From contig JAXDDX010000214.1 in NCBI GenBank assembly GCA_034670405.1, positions 310,001 through 374,000 on the forward strand: DNA of 64,000 nt, given 5' to 3'. How positions within the stretch are numbered: the first letter of the stretch is position 1; every line of letters begins with the position of its first letter. The notes beneath the pieces are model-generated. The model was not told where the DNA came from and did not search any database. It worked only from the letters and a program-made list of their open reading frames with translations. The position numbers and the translations under genes are program-made. Source of the stretch: Hoplostethus atlanticus. Taxonomy: Eukaryota > Chordata > Actinopteri > Trachichthyiformes > Trachichthyidae. Shown in pieces: positions 34,936 through 47,367 of this stretch.

Positions 34936-35690
34936 AAAATATCCTTTATGTCTTTTCTCCCTTCTCACACTCACACCCTCTCTATAATTTGGTGAAGCTC
35001 GTAGCTTTAATCAAGCCTCCCACTCTGTTTTACCTTACTTAATTAGCTAATGTCCCCACAGCTGTAATTAAGCTGTGATTGGCTCCGATTCCCACTGTGC
35101 GCTCTGACAATGTGCTACTTATTCCTTGCTACCTTCATTCCCTCCCTCCCCCTCGTTTGTATTCCCCTCCTTCCATCCCACTTTTCTTTCTCTTCTCTCC
35201 CTCTGTTTCAGGCAGACAGCCTTCCCTTTGATCCAACAATGGCAGCTTTTAGTGTTATCCCACTAAACCAGCCCTTCAGTAAAACCTGCGCCCTTTTTTT
35301 ATATTCTTTTGATCCCCAGAGGAGGACTTTGCATTTGCCCCCCACCCCCTCCACCCCTGCCACAGGGAGGTCAGGGTCAGCTACAGAACAGCCCTTCTGG
35401 AGCTGGTAGGGATTCAGCGTCTTGCTCAAGGACACTTCAGCAGGGTGATTGCTGCCACGGGGGGGGGGCTTGAGCCTTGACCTTGAAGGTTAACAGTCTC
35501 AAGTTAACAACTCCTCTGTGTGTATTAATACACGTTCTATTAATTGCCTTAATATGTATTTAACAAATCTTGTATCGTCCATGTTTGATGTTTAGCAGAT
35601 GCAGATCACATTCATGAGATTTACCTGTCGTATTTCTTGAAATGTTAATATATGTCTATTAATGTTTATCTTGTTCCGTTACAAAAAAGT
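34936..35690. other. Intergenic with fragment of a dispersed repeat
   Basis: 35385-35455 (GAGCTGGTAGGGATTCAGCG followed by a CTTGCTCAAGGACACTTCAG block) is a widespread teleost repeat motif. Otherwise nothing. Confidence 0.5.
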
Positions 35691-35696
35691 CAGTGT

Positions 35697-35925
35697 TCCC
35701 ACATGTGGTTTTTGGACACATGTGTTTTAGTTTTTCACATGTGAATAGGGACAATCACATGTGAAAATGTCGAATTCAAATGTGATTTTGTGACACAGAC
35801 TTCATTTTTACATGTGTAAAAATGTTTTCACATGTGAATAGGGACAATCACATGTGGAAATGTCGAATTCACATGTGAGTAAAGCATATCACATGTGAAA
35901 GTGCAGGTGTCACATGTGAAATGGG
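35697..35925. repeat. Array of CACATGTG palindromes
   Basis: Nine CACATGTG octamers occur within ~230 bp, most extended to TCACATGTGA. A longer unit (TTCACATGTGAATAGGGAC, then AATCACATGTG, then AATGTCGAATTC) is duplicated about 93 bp apart. Confidence 0.92.
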
Positions 35926-37602
35926 AGATTTTTTGTAAGGGTTGTCTATCTGTCTTGCGATGCCAACTGTGTCATAGAGTCTTTTTTTATGAATGCCAGA
36001 AAGAAAAACAGAAAAACTGAGATGTCAGTTAAAAAAATAAAGAGTAAAGAATTAGCTTTTCAAACATTTTCCTCTCTCTGCGCATGCATCAGACCCTGAC
36101 CGGACAAATCGACAAATCTCACCTTGCTGTTTGAGAAACCAGGAACGAAAATAGCAAGAACAAAAGCTACAAACTTAAACTAGCTACTTAAACTAAACGA
36201 CATAAACTAACTTTCAGCGCAAAGATTTGACAGTTGCCACATTCCTGTAACTACAGGATGTCTACTGTACTTAAAACACTGGGCAGACTGCTTTAGAAAC
36301 CTTGTCTCAAGGAGCCTGATTTATTCCCTTCAGAGTGGTGATTATCCCATGATGGATGGTAGACTGCCGTACAAAAATAGGAGCGATGCGACGCAGGAGG
36401 AGCACCGATTAGTCGACATGTTCATGAACTTGACATGACACGTAAACTTGACACAGGTTCAAGAACAAAATGGTATGCTTGGATTTCTTTCTACATTATG
36501 TTATTTTACTCTTATTCATTCAGTTTATGAAACAGATTTCTTTTATTCAACGCACTGCATATTATGTCACATCGGTACCCATAATAACAGTAAAAGACTC
36601 ATGGGTATTATTGTTCAAAGATTCATTGATTTCTTCCATTTGAATTCTGGGGGAGTTATAATGCTATACTATGTATGCAGTTCAGTAACTGCATCCCAGC
36701 ATAACATTATATATGTACCTTAGTGGAGGTGATCAATCATAGGCCCCTGTAAATAAAGAAAACTACCATTAATATTTGTTAATTGGCGGCCCCAAATGCC
36801 AGCAAGAGGTAATTGTTTGAATTTTCAATACCCAGAAATCTTCTTAGTGTGTGGTGGGGTGGAGGTGGTGAAGAGGTTCAGCCATAGTTGGTTGAGTCAC
36901 TGCTGTTTAGGAGACACAGGACTTCACTCTTAAATTTTGATTTGTCACTTTTGAGATTAAGATGAATTCTCTGTTGTAGCTTTAAAGCTTCAATACCACC
37001 TGAAGGCTTCAATAAAGAAATTAAAGGTTGTATGGTTCACGTACCTAAAGCCCTGCATCGGACACCCTACCCTGCATGTGTGTGTGTGTTGTGTTCGGCG
37101 GCCACTTCCCCCCTTGCATGTGTTGTGTGTGTTGGTGCGTGTGTGCACCCCGAGTTGCAAATAAAGTAATCTTCTTCTATCTTCTTCTTCTTCTTCCCTA
37201 TCGGAGGTCAGTAATTTAATTTTGTCCATGCACATTGGTAATTTCAGCCAGTCATCCGGGCGGTAACATATTTAACGAGGGGCCGTGGTAATCCAGGGAG
37301 CCGCCACACAACTTCACCCAGAGGATGAGAGGGGCAGGAGGGAAAAACCTTGATAAAGAGCCATAAAAAAAGTTGGTGTTAGTGGTGTTAATTCTTTTGC
37401 TATTGGTAAATATGAATCAATCAAAGTCCAGATAGGTACCACAAACCTACAGCAGGGTTTTGATAATGATGGCGGCTACATCCTGGAGTTTAAAATATTT
37501 AAGGATTGTTGAAATACTGGTGACACAAACAGCTCAATAAAAAGAATCGCCTTGACATCCCATGGATTAAACTTGAATGGCCACGAGTGACTGAGAGACG
37601 TG

Positions 37603-37635
<33 letters not shown>

Positions 37636-37860
37636 AATCAGTTCGACAACCGGTGTATTAAACTTTCATGGCCCCTTGGTTTGAGCTGGTTCTCTCTTGC
37701 AGCATGCGAATGAGTGTGAGGGTACAGTATTTATGTGTGTGTGTGTGCATAACAAAAGAGAGTGCGTGTGGGTGCGTGCATGCATTTGTGAGACAGTGTG
37801 TATGCTAGTGCATGAGTAAGTGTGTGTGTGTTGCGTGCTGGCGGTATGAATATTTGATGC
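35926..37860. other. Intergenic; one MITE fragment
   Basis: 36783-36905 matches, inverted, the MITE at 42118-42378 (GGTGGGGTGGAGGTGG, GAAGAGGTTCAGC, ACCCAGAAATC). TG-rich tracts lie at 37075-37145 and 37595-37830. No gene. Confidence 0.6.
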
Positions 37861-37880
37861 GCTACTCAGTATTCATGAGG

Positions 37881-38130
<250 letters not shown>

Positions 38131-38270
38131 ACTGCTACCAACCAGAGGAGATAGTATAGTGGAAGCTTGTTTTTCGCCTGTTGAGGATGTGACTCTTTGA
38201 ATTCAGGTCATTCCACAGTAGCTGGGTTCCCATCTGAGTATTTATTTTATGTAAATTATGATGTATTGAA

Positions 38271-38522
38271 AGGCGGCACAGCGGCGCAGCGGTTAGCGCT
38301 GTGGCTAACCTGCGGCCCTGGGTTTGAAGCTCAGCCCTGCATGTTGTTCGCTGGAGACTCTACATTGCCCATGTGAGCGATTGTGAGCTGTGTTAACCCT
38401 GTGATGGACTGGCCATCTGTGGCGCTTCTCTGCCTTCCACCCAATGCATGCTGCGATAGCAATAAGCAGGTAAGGAAAATGAGTGATGTAGGAATAAGCA
38501 GGTAAAGAAAATGAGTGATGTA
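38271..38522 (+). mobile_element. tRNA-derived SINE
   Basis: The 5' part contains pol III promoter-like boxes (GCAGCGGTTAGCGCTGTGGC and GGGTTTGAAGCTC). The body has CCTGTGATGGACTGGC and CCCAATGCATGCTG. The tail AATAAGCAGGTAAGGAAAAT is duplicated. This is the layout of a common teleost SINE family. Confidence 0.82.
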
Positions 38523-41204
38523 TTGCAGTTGGAAAGTTTCTTCTAGCACATTTTTGTTTTTACGCTTGCTTGAGCAGAAAAGCTTCTTTGCCAAAGAAGA
38601 AATTCTTTGATTGATGGAAGCGCACATGTTTAAGAAATAATGACGTCGGCCTGATGAATCGATCTCAATGTATCGCAGTTAAAAAGTGTCTTTGGACTGT
38701 AAAATATCTGTCCATCACGACCTTCCAGAAATGTCACACCCATTGTCTCTCCCATCATCATATCAAGTCTCCATCATGTCCAATAGTTGGTATGTTAGAA
38801 TATTGCCAAGTGCCTGTCTTTGTTTTTTTTATCTTCAGACAGCATGACCGGCATTAGCTGACACTAAAGACTGTTATTACGCAACTTTATTGAATCCTCA
38901 ATTCTGATTGGCCAGTGAACACATTCCGTTTCACATCTAATCATATCGCACCGCAGGCCGATTTTGTTGATTTTTAATCAGATTAACTGGCAACACCTTG
39001 TGCCAAAAAGACATTACTCCTTCGTTCCTGCAGACAGTGCAGCTGGACTGGTTTTGTTGGTGGAAGTTTGTAAATTACTTCAACTTCTTATGAAATTATA
39101 TATTATTATATATATTTTATGTCAAATAATTCATGTTTTTGGTAAGCAGATGTGCAATAGCTGGGATAATGTATAGGGAGCTGGACATTATGGCAAAATA
39201 AGCCCCTTTTGGGTGATCACTGTACATTCTCCCTAGTAACAATTTGCCTCAACACTTTTCACCCAGCTGGTGAAAACTAATTCGCATTGATGTCTTGCTA
39301 AAAATTTCCTTCATAGTTGGACGGAAACATGGTGATTGTGGAGTTAAAATGAGCCACAGCCTCACTCAACACGTCTCCTGACCCAGACGCTCTCATACTG
39401 GTCTCTGAGCTCAGTGGACACACGGGCAGAGAGAGGAAGATGCTGATCTTCCCTTATGTCCGTGTGTTTCATCAGCTGTTGGTTGGTCGTTTGTTGTGCG
39501 GCAGGCAACAAGACCCTCCCACTGTTGTTTTGGACCACAGCAGATTTGGGCCTCCATCTGCTGAGTCTGACTCCCCAGTTTTTATTCTTTGACTTATTAG
39601 AAACACACTGGATAGTCAACTTCAGGCCAATGTGTGTCAGTATTAAATTGCAGAAAGCAAAAGAAATAAAATAAGAAAAGATGAACCTTTAACAATCCCC
39701 TGGGGGAAATTGGGCTGTTGCCACAGCAAGCCGACAGCAAAGGAAACAAATAGGATATAAATAAGAATAGAGGAAATTGGGTCTATTAAACGTAGATTCC
39801 AATTCCAACACTAGAATCTATTAAGTAAAACTATATGAAAGAAACTATGAAAATACACGAATCACAGCATGTATGCAGAGTGTGCAAAATAAGTCAAAGA
39901 AAAATGAACGAAATGAAAAAAAATTGAAAAAATTATCACAATAACACAAATTATTTTGCAATAATGACAACATATGCATCAAATTGTATGTGTGGACTGG
40001 ACAAGAAGTACGAAAAAATACAGAGACATTTTGTGCTAGGCTAGTTGTTGTTTCTGCCAACTAAAATTGATTGATTGAAATGTGTTTGAGGAGACAGCAA
40101 TAATTAGCCTTTCCTCCATGTTTTGCACGCAAGTGTGCGTATATCGCTGCAGTACGCAATGCTGCAATCAGTGTCATCTGGCGCAAGGGGTAACATGATT
40201 AGTCTGACTGTATCCTGACTTCTATGTACAGGTTTGCCATGTGTTTTTTTACATTTAAAAAAAAAAAATAAAAGGAAGGAATACATGAGTAGCGTTAGTG
40301 TGCATGGAAACACACTTACATCAAACAAGGAATACTTCCCTGAATAGCGAGTTCAGTGATGCACAGTTTGTAAAATCCCCTGTCAAAGTCTCGCTATCGA
40401 TTCATTTGCCAATTAATTTCCTGAGCCAAACTTTTTAAAAGCCTTCCCTACCTGATCCCAGAACTGGCATGTGCATAGAAATGGGGACCCAACGTCCCTC
40501 TTATGGTTTAGTTAGTTAAAAATGTATTTAACATAATTTACCCTTGCCTGAAACCGGTTTTAGGTGTGTGAGATGGTTGATGATTCCAATCCCCTGGACG
40601 TGCTGGGAAAATGTGGGGAGGGGTAAAATGAGCTAGAAACACTCCCTCGACAATAACTGTCAAGGTGCCCTTGAGCAAGGCACTGAACCTCCAACTGCTC
40701 CAGCAGAGCGGCCACCAGTAGGAGGCTGGTTCTACTGGTCAGCTCCCAGTAGCAAACATGTATTACTGTATGAATGTGAGGCAGGCTGTTGACTTTCCCC
40801 AGGATGAATAAAAGTTCATTCTTATTTCTAAGAATCTGCTTTCCCCGCCTGACAGCAACATCTCTTCTGAATATTGTTCAGTGAGAGAACCCAGATCTGT
40901 GTAATTGCTTAATGAAATGCCCTGTGAAAGCTTTACAGTTGATTGATTTCTCACCTTGTCACAGAAAGAGCCTGTTTAACCCCCCACTTTGTGTCGATTT
41001 CCAGGGTAAACACACTATGATTACGAGACTGGGATTTGGACTCCGGAACTGTTTGAGTCTTTATTTAATTAACTGATTTTGACACAAAATCAATGAGACA
41101 CCCTGCTGGAACCTGGCATCCTGGTGTGTGTGTGTGTGTGTGTGTGTAATACCACCACTCAGACTTAACCACTAATGGCTGCCTGTTACACACAAGCATG
41201 CATC

Positions 41205-41246
<42 letters not shown>

Positions 41247-42117
41247 TAAAGTAAACCAACTGTTGAAGTGAAGTTGCCAGGCTTGTCTACGTAGGCAAAG
41301 AAAATGGACATTTAATTGTAGAGCAATCACGACTGAGAGCTTAATGGGACTTTTATAGCTTTCTATCGCTCAACCTCTCTCTCTCTCTCTCTCTCTCCCA
41401 CTTCTCGTCTACCTCGCTTTCTTTCTTCTTGTTCTTTCTCCAACTGAATCATAAGAGCTTCCTTCTGCGGCTGTTATTCACCCTGTCTCACTTGTCACTT
41501 TCCCCTCGCTCTCATTCTCTTCCTTCTTTTCTTTCTTTCTTTCTTTCTGTCTTTCTTTCTTTCTTTCTTTCTGTCTTTCTTTCTGTCTTTCTCTCCTCCT
41601 CCTCTCTCTCTCCCTCTCGACCTGCCACTGCCATTTTTCTGCGTCTCCAATCCAATCAGCCAATATCAAAGGCGACTTGCGGCTACAAAGGCAACATTTC
41701 CATCTGAGGAATTTGCTCTTTCACTTGTTTGTTCACTGGCTTTCGTCTTCTGTTCTTCTTTTGTTTTTCTTGATGTTGCGTCGGCTGGAAAAAAAAACCT
41801 AACAGAGAAACCTTTCATGAAAAAAAGCTGTGGACCGAAGCTAATCTCTCTGGACACATGGGAGTAGAAATCCAAACTTCCAAGCGGGCGACGAAACAAA
41901 GGGAAATGGACTGTTTGGTGTTTGCTTGCTGATAAATTGACCTCACATTCATACTGGAGAAACACCGATACTCTTTTATAAATATTTCAGTACTCTATTT
42001 TAATTTTTATTTGGTTTATTTGTACAGGGCCAGATGCAAACACATTGACAAAGATTTACAATGATTATAGTAGCTATTTCCCCTCAGCAGACCCAACGCT
42101 AGAATTTCCAACAGTTT
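38523..42117. other. Intergenic, no gene seen
   Basis: 39680-39740 contains a dispersed repeat (CCCCTGGGGGAAATTGGGCT). 40668-40810 contains the GTGCCCTTGAGCAAGGCACT repeat. A (TG)n at 41124-41147 and (CA)n at 41208-41241 are inverted. A pyrimidine tract with TTTC repeats spans 41370-41620. Confidence 0.6.
41370..41620. repeat. Polypyrimidine tract with (CT)n and (TTTC)n
   Basis: (CT)n at 41374-41397 and (TTTC)n/(TTTCTG)n at about 41525-41592. Confidence 0.9.
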
Positions 42118-42378
42118 CTTTAAAGCGGCACTAGGCAAGATTTTTATGTAAAAATGCCACTTAAGTGATGAATCAAAACTCTGGACAAAAAGCTGGACTC
42201 ACCAATGGTCGCTGAACCTCTTCGCCACCTCCACCCCACCAGACACTAAGAGGAAATGTAGCTTACTGATGTCATCTTAGAGGATTTCTGGGTAGTGAAG
42301 TCCTCAAAGTTCAAACAGTTACCTCTCACTGCCACTTGGGGCCGCCAACGCACAAAGTTGTCTAGTTCTGCTTTAAAG
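42118..42378. mobile_element. MITE with CTTTAAAG-bearing inverted ends
   Basis: Left end CTTTAAAGCGGCACTAGGCA and, inverted from the right, CTTTAAAGCAGAACTAGACA. 261 bp, non-coding. A related copy lies inverted at 36783-36905. Confidence 0.75.
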
Positions 42379-43125
42379 CTCCGCATAGTGTTGATGATAT
42401 TCAGCCGGCTGCAGTCTCATATATAAGTGCTGTGTTTAATGTGTTTATCACATTATATTGTGTGTGTGTGTGTGTCTGTGCACATGTTGTATAAATGCAC
42501 AAACACAAGAGTAAATAGGCGGGTCACGGGCTCATTGTTGTCTCTGCAACACTATTACTGAAAACACTGGAGAGAACTATTGAACACAGACAGACCCACA
42601 CACACACACAGTTACACAGAACTATTATTGAAAACACAGGAGCCCCATGGAGCACACGACACACATAATTGTCTCCAAACCATTATAGAGGATCTGTTGT
42701 TGTTTTAGCAACTTTAAAGAAACAGAGGACTAACAAAATGACAAAAACAACATCACCAACAACAACGGCAATAGCACCGCTGCCATCATCATTCACAGCA
42801 CCAATGCCACTATAGACAACGACAAAAACACACACTTCAGATTTATTATGAAAGGTGAAATCCTCCGCACCAACAAATAATGTAATGAAGTGTAATAAAA
42901 CATCCCTCTAAATGGTTTGCAATAAATAAATCCTGTTCACGCAATAAATCCTGTTCATGCAATAAACTGCCAGATAATGTAATAACGTTACATTGTTAAC
43001 CGGTCGGTTATTACATCATAAACAATGTAACATATTTTAATTGATGATATAATAATAATAATAACTAATATTGCACTGACTTGTAAGAATAAGAAGAGTG
43101 TAAAAAATCAAACCAAATATGTATT
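42379..43125. other. Intergenic
   Basis: A tandem CAATAAATCCTGTTCA motif spans 42928-42968. AT-rich sequence with several TGTAATAAC/GTTATTACA motifs lies in front of the LINE. No gene. Confidence 0.5.
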
Positions 43126-45450
43126 GTATGTACTGAGAGACGGAGCCTGAGAGTGGCTGAGCGCAAATGGAGAAATGGCAACCTCCCGGAGGACCTTCTT
43201 ACCTTCCAATCTCTCCTTTCCACTTTTTACTCCTCTCTATCTGCTGCTAAAGCTGCTTTCTTCTGCACTAAAATTCAAACTTCTGCTTCCAACCCTAAAA
43301 AACTCTTTGAAACTTTCTCTTCCCTCCAACCCCCACCCCCTCCTCCCACCTCCTCCCTCCGCCCTGACGACTTCGCCAACTTCTTTGACAAGAAGGTCAA
43401 CGATATCCGATCCTCCTTCCCTCACCCCCTGGCTGGTGCCCTGCGCACCAACCACACCTGTCTGCCTTCCACCCATCCCTCTCTACCACCCTCTCCACCT
43501 TTTCCCTCCCCACCTCCCTCCCTATCCCATTTTTCTCCCCTCTCCCCAAACGAGGTCCTTCACCTGGTTACATCTAGCCGCCCCACCACATGCTCCCTTG
43601 ACCCGGTCCCATCCACTCTGCTTCAGTCTACTGCACCTGAACTCCTTCCCTTCCTGACCCACCTCATCAACACGTCTCTGGTGTCTGGATGCTTTCCCTC
43701 TGCTTTCAAGACTGCCAGAGTCACCCCCCTTCTGAAGAAACCAACACTTGACCCCTCTGAGGTCAAGAACTACAGACCAGTTTCCCTTCTACCCTTCCTA
43801 TCAAAAACTCTTGAACGTGCTGTCTTCAATCAACTGTCCTTGTACCTCCACCAGAACAACCTCTTGGATCCCCACCAGTCTGGGTTCAAAGTGGGTCACT
43901 CGACCGAGACTGCCCTCCTGGCAGTGATGGAGTCACTCCATGCCGCTAGAGCGAACTTTCTCTCCTCTGTCCTGATACTCCTGGACCTGTCTGCAGCGTT
44001 TGACACAGTGAACCACCAGATCCTCCTCTCCACCCTTGAGGGGATGGGTGTCTCAGGCTCTGCACTCTCCATGTTTGCATCCTACCTAACGGATCGCTCC
44101 TACCAGGTGACGCTGAGAGGGTCTGTGTCAGAACCACGCAGGCTCACTACTGGGGTTCCGCAAGGCTCAGTTCTAGGTCCTCTTCTTTTTTCCCTCTACA
44201 CATCTCTTGGTTCTGTTATCCACTCCCACGACTTTTCCTACCACTGCTATGCAGATGACACCCAGCTGATCCTGTCATTTCCCCCCTCTGACACACAAGT
44301 GGAGGCACGCATTGCTGCATGCCTGGCTGACATCTCGGAGTGGATGTCGATGCACCACCTGAAGCTCAACCTGGACAAGACTGAGCTGGTGTTCCTCCCG
44401 GGGAAGGGCTGTCCGCACCGAGACCTGGCCATCACCATTGATAATGCTGTGGTGACGTCAACTCGGACTGCGAGGAATCTGGGTGTGACCCTGGACGACC
44501 AACTGTCGTTCTCGGCAAACATCGCATCAGTGACACGCTCCTGCAGATTCCTCCTCTACAACATCAGGAGGATTCGCCCCTTCCTCACTGACAAGGCAGC
44601 GCAGGTGCTCATCCAGGCTCTTGTCATCTCCTGCCTGGACTACTGCAACTCCCTCCTTGCTGGTGCCCCGGCGTCTGCCATCAGACCTCTGGAGCTTGTT
44701 CAGAAAGCTGCAGCTCGTCTGGTGTTCAACCGCCCCAAGTTCTCCCATACAACTACCCTTCTCCGTTCTCTACACTGGCTCCCTGTAGCAGCTCGCATCC
44801 AGTTCAAGACCCTGGTGCTAGCCTATAGGGCAGTGAAAGGAACAGCTCCTTCTTACCTCCAGGCTATGGTCAAGCCTTACACCCCCGCCCGACCACTTCG
44901 CTCTGCTGCCTCGAGGCGACTGGTTGCCCTGTCGCTCAGAGGTCCCTGCGGCCGATCTACACGGTCACGGCTTTTCTCTGTTCTGGCCCCGCAGTGGTGG
45001 AATGAACTCCCCACTGATGTCAGGACAGCAGAGTTGCTGCCCATCTTTCGCCGCAGGCTGAAAACCCACCTCTTCAGGAAACACTACCCTGACCCTTCCT
45101 CTTAGCCTTGCCTATTTGTCATCAATTATTTGTCTGAGCTCTTGTTTATTGGCTCTTGTTTATTTGATACACTTATTTGTCTTAGCTCTTGTTTATTTGG
45201 TTCACTTATTTGTCTTAGCTCTTGTTTATTTGATTTTCTTATTTGTCTCATTTGTTTAAGAAAAGTAGGTTGCTAACTTATTGCACTCTTACCTTAACAC
45301 TAGTTATGCTCTTAGTTGCTTGTTTAGGAAGGAAATGCACTTACGACTTCTGGTGACTAGTAGTTTTCTTGCCTACCTATGTTGAATGCACTTATTGTAA
45401 GTCGCTTTGGATAAAAGCGTCTGCTAAATGACTGTAATGTAATGTAATGT
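43126..45450 (+). mobile_element. L2-type LINE, 5'-truncated
   Basis: An open RT frame, a 3'UTR with three tandem copies of a ~35-bp unit (CTTATTTGTCTTAGCTCTTG), the conserved 3' block GCTTTGGATAAAAGCGTCTG and an (AATGT)n tail typical of L2/RSg-1-like LINEs. The endonuclease half is missing. Confidence 0.88.
43153..45105 (+). CDS. L2-type LINE ORF2, RT and C-terminal part (endonuclease missing)
   Basis: About 650 codons stay open; the natural frame runs on upstream (RRSLRVAERKWRNG) to the truncation point, so there is no native start. Reverse-transcriptase landmarks: LTHLINTSLVSGCFPSAFK, LKNYRPVSLL-type motif (VKNYRPVSLLPFLSKTLER), LILLDLSAAFDTVNHQILL (first catalytic Asp), TTGVPQGSVLGPLLFSLYT and the YADDT box. 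The C-terminus (SLHWLPVAARIQFKTLVLAY ... WWNELPTDVR ... FRRRLKTHLF) is characteristic of L2 elements. The protein would copy LINE RNA at a nicked target, but without the endonuclease this copy cannot nick DNA itself. Confidence 0.88.
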   Translation: MAERKWRNGNLPEDLLTFQSLLSTFYSSLSAAKAAFFCTKIQTSASNPKKLFETFSSLQPPPPPPTSSLRPDDFANFFDKKVNDIRSSFPHPLAGALRTNHTCLPSTHPSLPPSPPFPSPPPSLSHFSPLSPNEVLHLVTSSRPTTCSLDPVPSTLLQSTAPELLPFLTHLINTSLVSGCFPSAFKTARVTPLLKKPTLDPSEVKNYRPVSLLPFLSKTLERAVFNQLSLYLHQNNLLDPHQSGFKVGHSTETALLAVMESLHAARANFLSSVLILLDLSAAFDTVNHQILLSTLEGMGVSGSALSMFASYLTDRSYQVTLRGSVSEPRRLTTGVPQGSVLGPLLFSLYTSLGSVIHSHDFSYHCYADDTQLILSFPPSDTQVEARIAACLADISEWMSMHHLKLNLDKTELVFLPGKGCPHRDLAITIDNAVVTSTRTARNLGVTLDDQLSFSANIASVTRSCRFLLYNIRRIRPFLTDKAAQVLIQALVISCLDYCNSLLAGAPASAIRPLELVQKAAARLVFNRPKFSHTTTLLRSLHWLPVAARIQFKTLVLAYRAVKGTAPSYLQAMVKPYTPARPLRSAASRRLVALSLRGPCGRSTRSRLFSVLAPQWWNELPTDVRTAELLPIFRRRLKTHLFRKHYPDPSS

Positions 45451-45501
45451 ATTACATTAACAGATTGTATTACATTTTGACAAGTTATTACATTATCAAC
45501 A

Positions 45502-45533
<32 letters not shown>

Positions 45534-45682
45534 GCTTCAGATGTTCCCAGATACAGTCTCTCCCAGTACTGGAATTAAAATGCTCCGACGTGGAAAATCT
45601 CATCTTCTGGACCACGTTTCCCATCAGACACTTCTCCTACACATCACTGTGGCGACCTGTGTAATGGACAGCACAGACTCTG

Positions 45683-45716
<34 letters not shown>

Positions 45717-45800
45717 ATTAGAGTCAACTGAAATGAGATTCCACTGGAAATCCAATCTAGCCTCTCTCATTCCATTTCAGCAAATCTGGGCTGTCCATTA

Positions 45801-45841
<41 letters not shown>

Positions 45842-47023
45842 ATTGACTGAATCAGGCACCTCCTCATTCCCGCTGGTTGCTCTGGTCAAAAATCATTCCA
45901 GTCTTAAGTGCCAATTTGGATGGTTGGTAAAAAATTTGAATTCTAACTATTTTCCAGCAATTTTTTCCAACCAACTTTTCACGACAACAAATTCACCATA
46001 AAGCTTCTTTAGGAGCTTTGCCGAATAGCGAGCTGAAAAGTCGGTTAGAGGTTTAGCTGCCATCTCTTCCGGGAACAGAACACGATGGTGGAACGTTCGA
46101 GACGTTACGTGCACGCTTGAATGAAATGATATAGAAAATGACAATGACATCAAATTGAACAGAGGGATGAAAAAAGCTGGGAGAGCTGGGAGGTGACAGT
46201 CTTGGAGGTCGCGTTTAATTGAAACGGGCAGATTTGGAGATTCGCGGACGTCACCGTATTATTCCGGAGCTGCAGAGAGGGGATTGACGGAAAGAAAAGT
46301 TAGAAACCAAGAAGAGAAAAGAGCAGTTGTTCAGGTGTGAAAGTCACTCCCTAGGCCTTTCACTTTCTGAGGTTTCACGGTCCTTTCGTCGCTACCTCGT
46401 TGGCTTTCAGGAGCCGCGGAAAGGAAAAGAGAAAGAAAGGGAATTGCTTTTATTTTTCCCCTTGTTAAATTCTTTGCTCCGAGTAGCGGTCATTCCACTT
46501 CATTTCCATTCTCCCTCCTATACTCTCACCCCCCCCCCCCCATCAAAACAGCATCAAAAACAACTTGCAGAGACGTGCAACTCAAAGGTGAAGCAGAAGA
46601 TAAATGTATTCCACATTGATTTATCAAAAGCAAAGAGTCTATGGAAAATGCTATTTTCTATCAAAGTGGCAAGTTAAGAAATATAATCACTCATTCTCTA
46701 CTTCTACTATGGAAGTTGGACAGATATGGGGTGATAGGGGGTGATATGTTTGTGTTCTTTTTGATTGAAACCACATTAACTGGAATCAAATGCATTAACT
46801 TTATAAATAACACGGACACGGAGCAATCGCTGTCCTCCAGCAATGTGAAGCAGATAAATCCCATTAAGATGTATGGAAGCAATCTCTTGGACAGAAAGGT
46901 AAAAATTAGAGCACTTAGAATACATTCAAAACATCTTAGTGTAACCGCAAGATGACTATAAGCACTCAATCACTATAGCCAGAGTTACTGAAAATCACCT
47001 CTTATTTCAATTGCCATGCCTAA
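45451..47023. other. Intergenic, no gene seen
   Basis: (CA)n at about 45505-45533, (CT)n at about 45687-45714, (TG)n at 45801-45839. A poly-C run at about 46530-46541. No supported coding sequence. Confidence 0.6.
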
Positions 47024-47356
47024 TGTTGCACACTTGGACACATAAGGGAGCTCCAGACGTGCATAAGTTCAAAAAACAATTCCTTTTATTCCTTATTTAC
47101 AACAGCGAAACACACACACGTCAGCGCCACGCAGCTACATGCTAGGTCTCTCTATGATGCCGGTATATACAGTGCATCCCGCGTCTTACCGCAAAGGACC
47201 CCTAAGCTGCCCAAAGTGCCTGAGTGAGTTTTACTCATTGTAACCATAAAATATTACAGTGAACAAAATAATAAGTCAAAACAATAATACATGAGAATGG
47301 GGGGGGGGGGGTGTCCAGTGTCCCCTACAATGCCCAACATCACTGTGGGTCCCACA
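47024..47356 (-). repeat. 3' LTR of the Gypsy element
   Basis: Begins TGTTGCACACTTGGACACAT and ends GGGTCCCACA on the plus strand (TG...CA ends on both strands). Contains a 13-base G run near 47299-47311. Confidence 0.93.
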
Positions 47357-47367
47357 CTCTCCCCTCC
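47357..47367 (-). other. Polypurine tract of the Gypsy element
   Basis: GGAGGGGAGAG on the minus strand directly abuts the 3' LTR, the expected primer for plus-strand DNA synthesis. Confidence 0.8.

Noticed and set aside
35697-35925. CRISPR-like array
   Set aside because: Eukaryotic context; spacing is irregular and the repeat is a short palindrome, not a repeat-spacer array.
38281-38345. Possible tRNA gene (A and B box-like sequence)
   Set aside because: It does not fold as a tRNA by eye and continues into a SINE body and tail; it is a SINE head.
43175-43657. 160-codon Pro/Ser/Leu-rich plus-strand frame
   Set aside because: Alternative frame of the LINE ORF2 at 43153.
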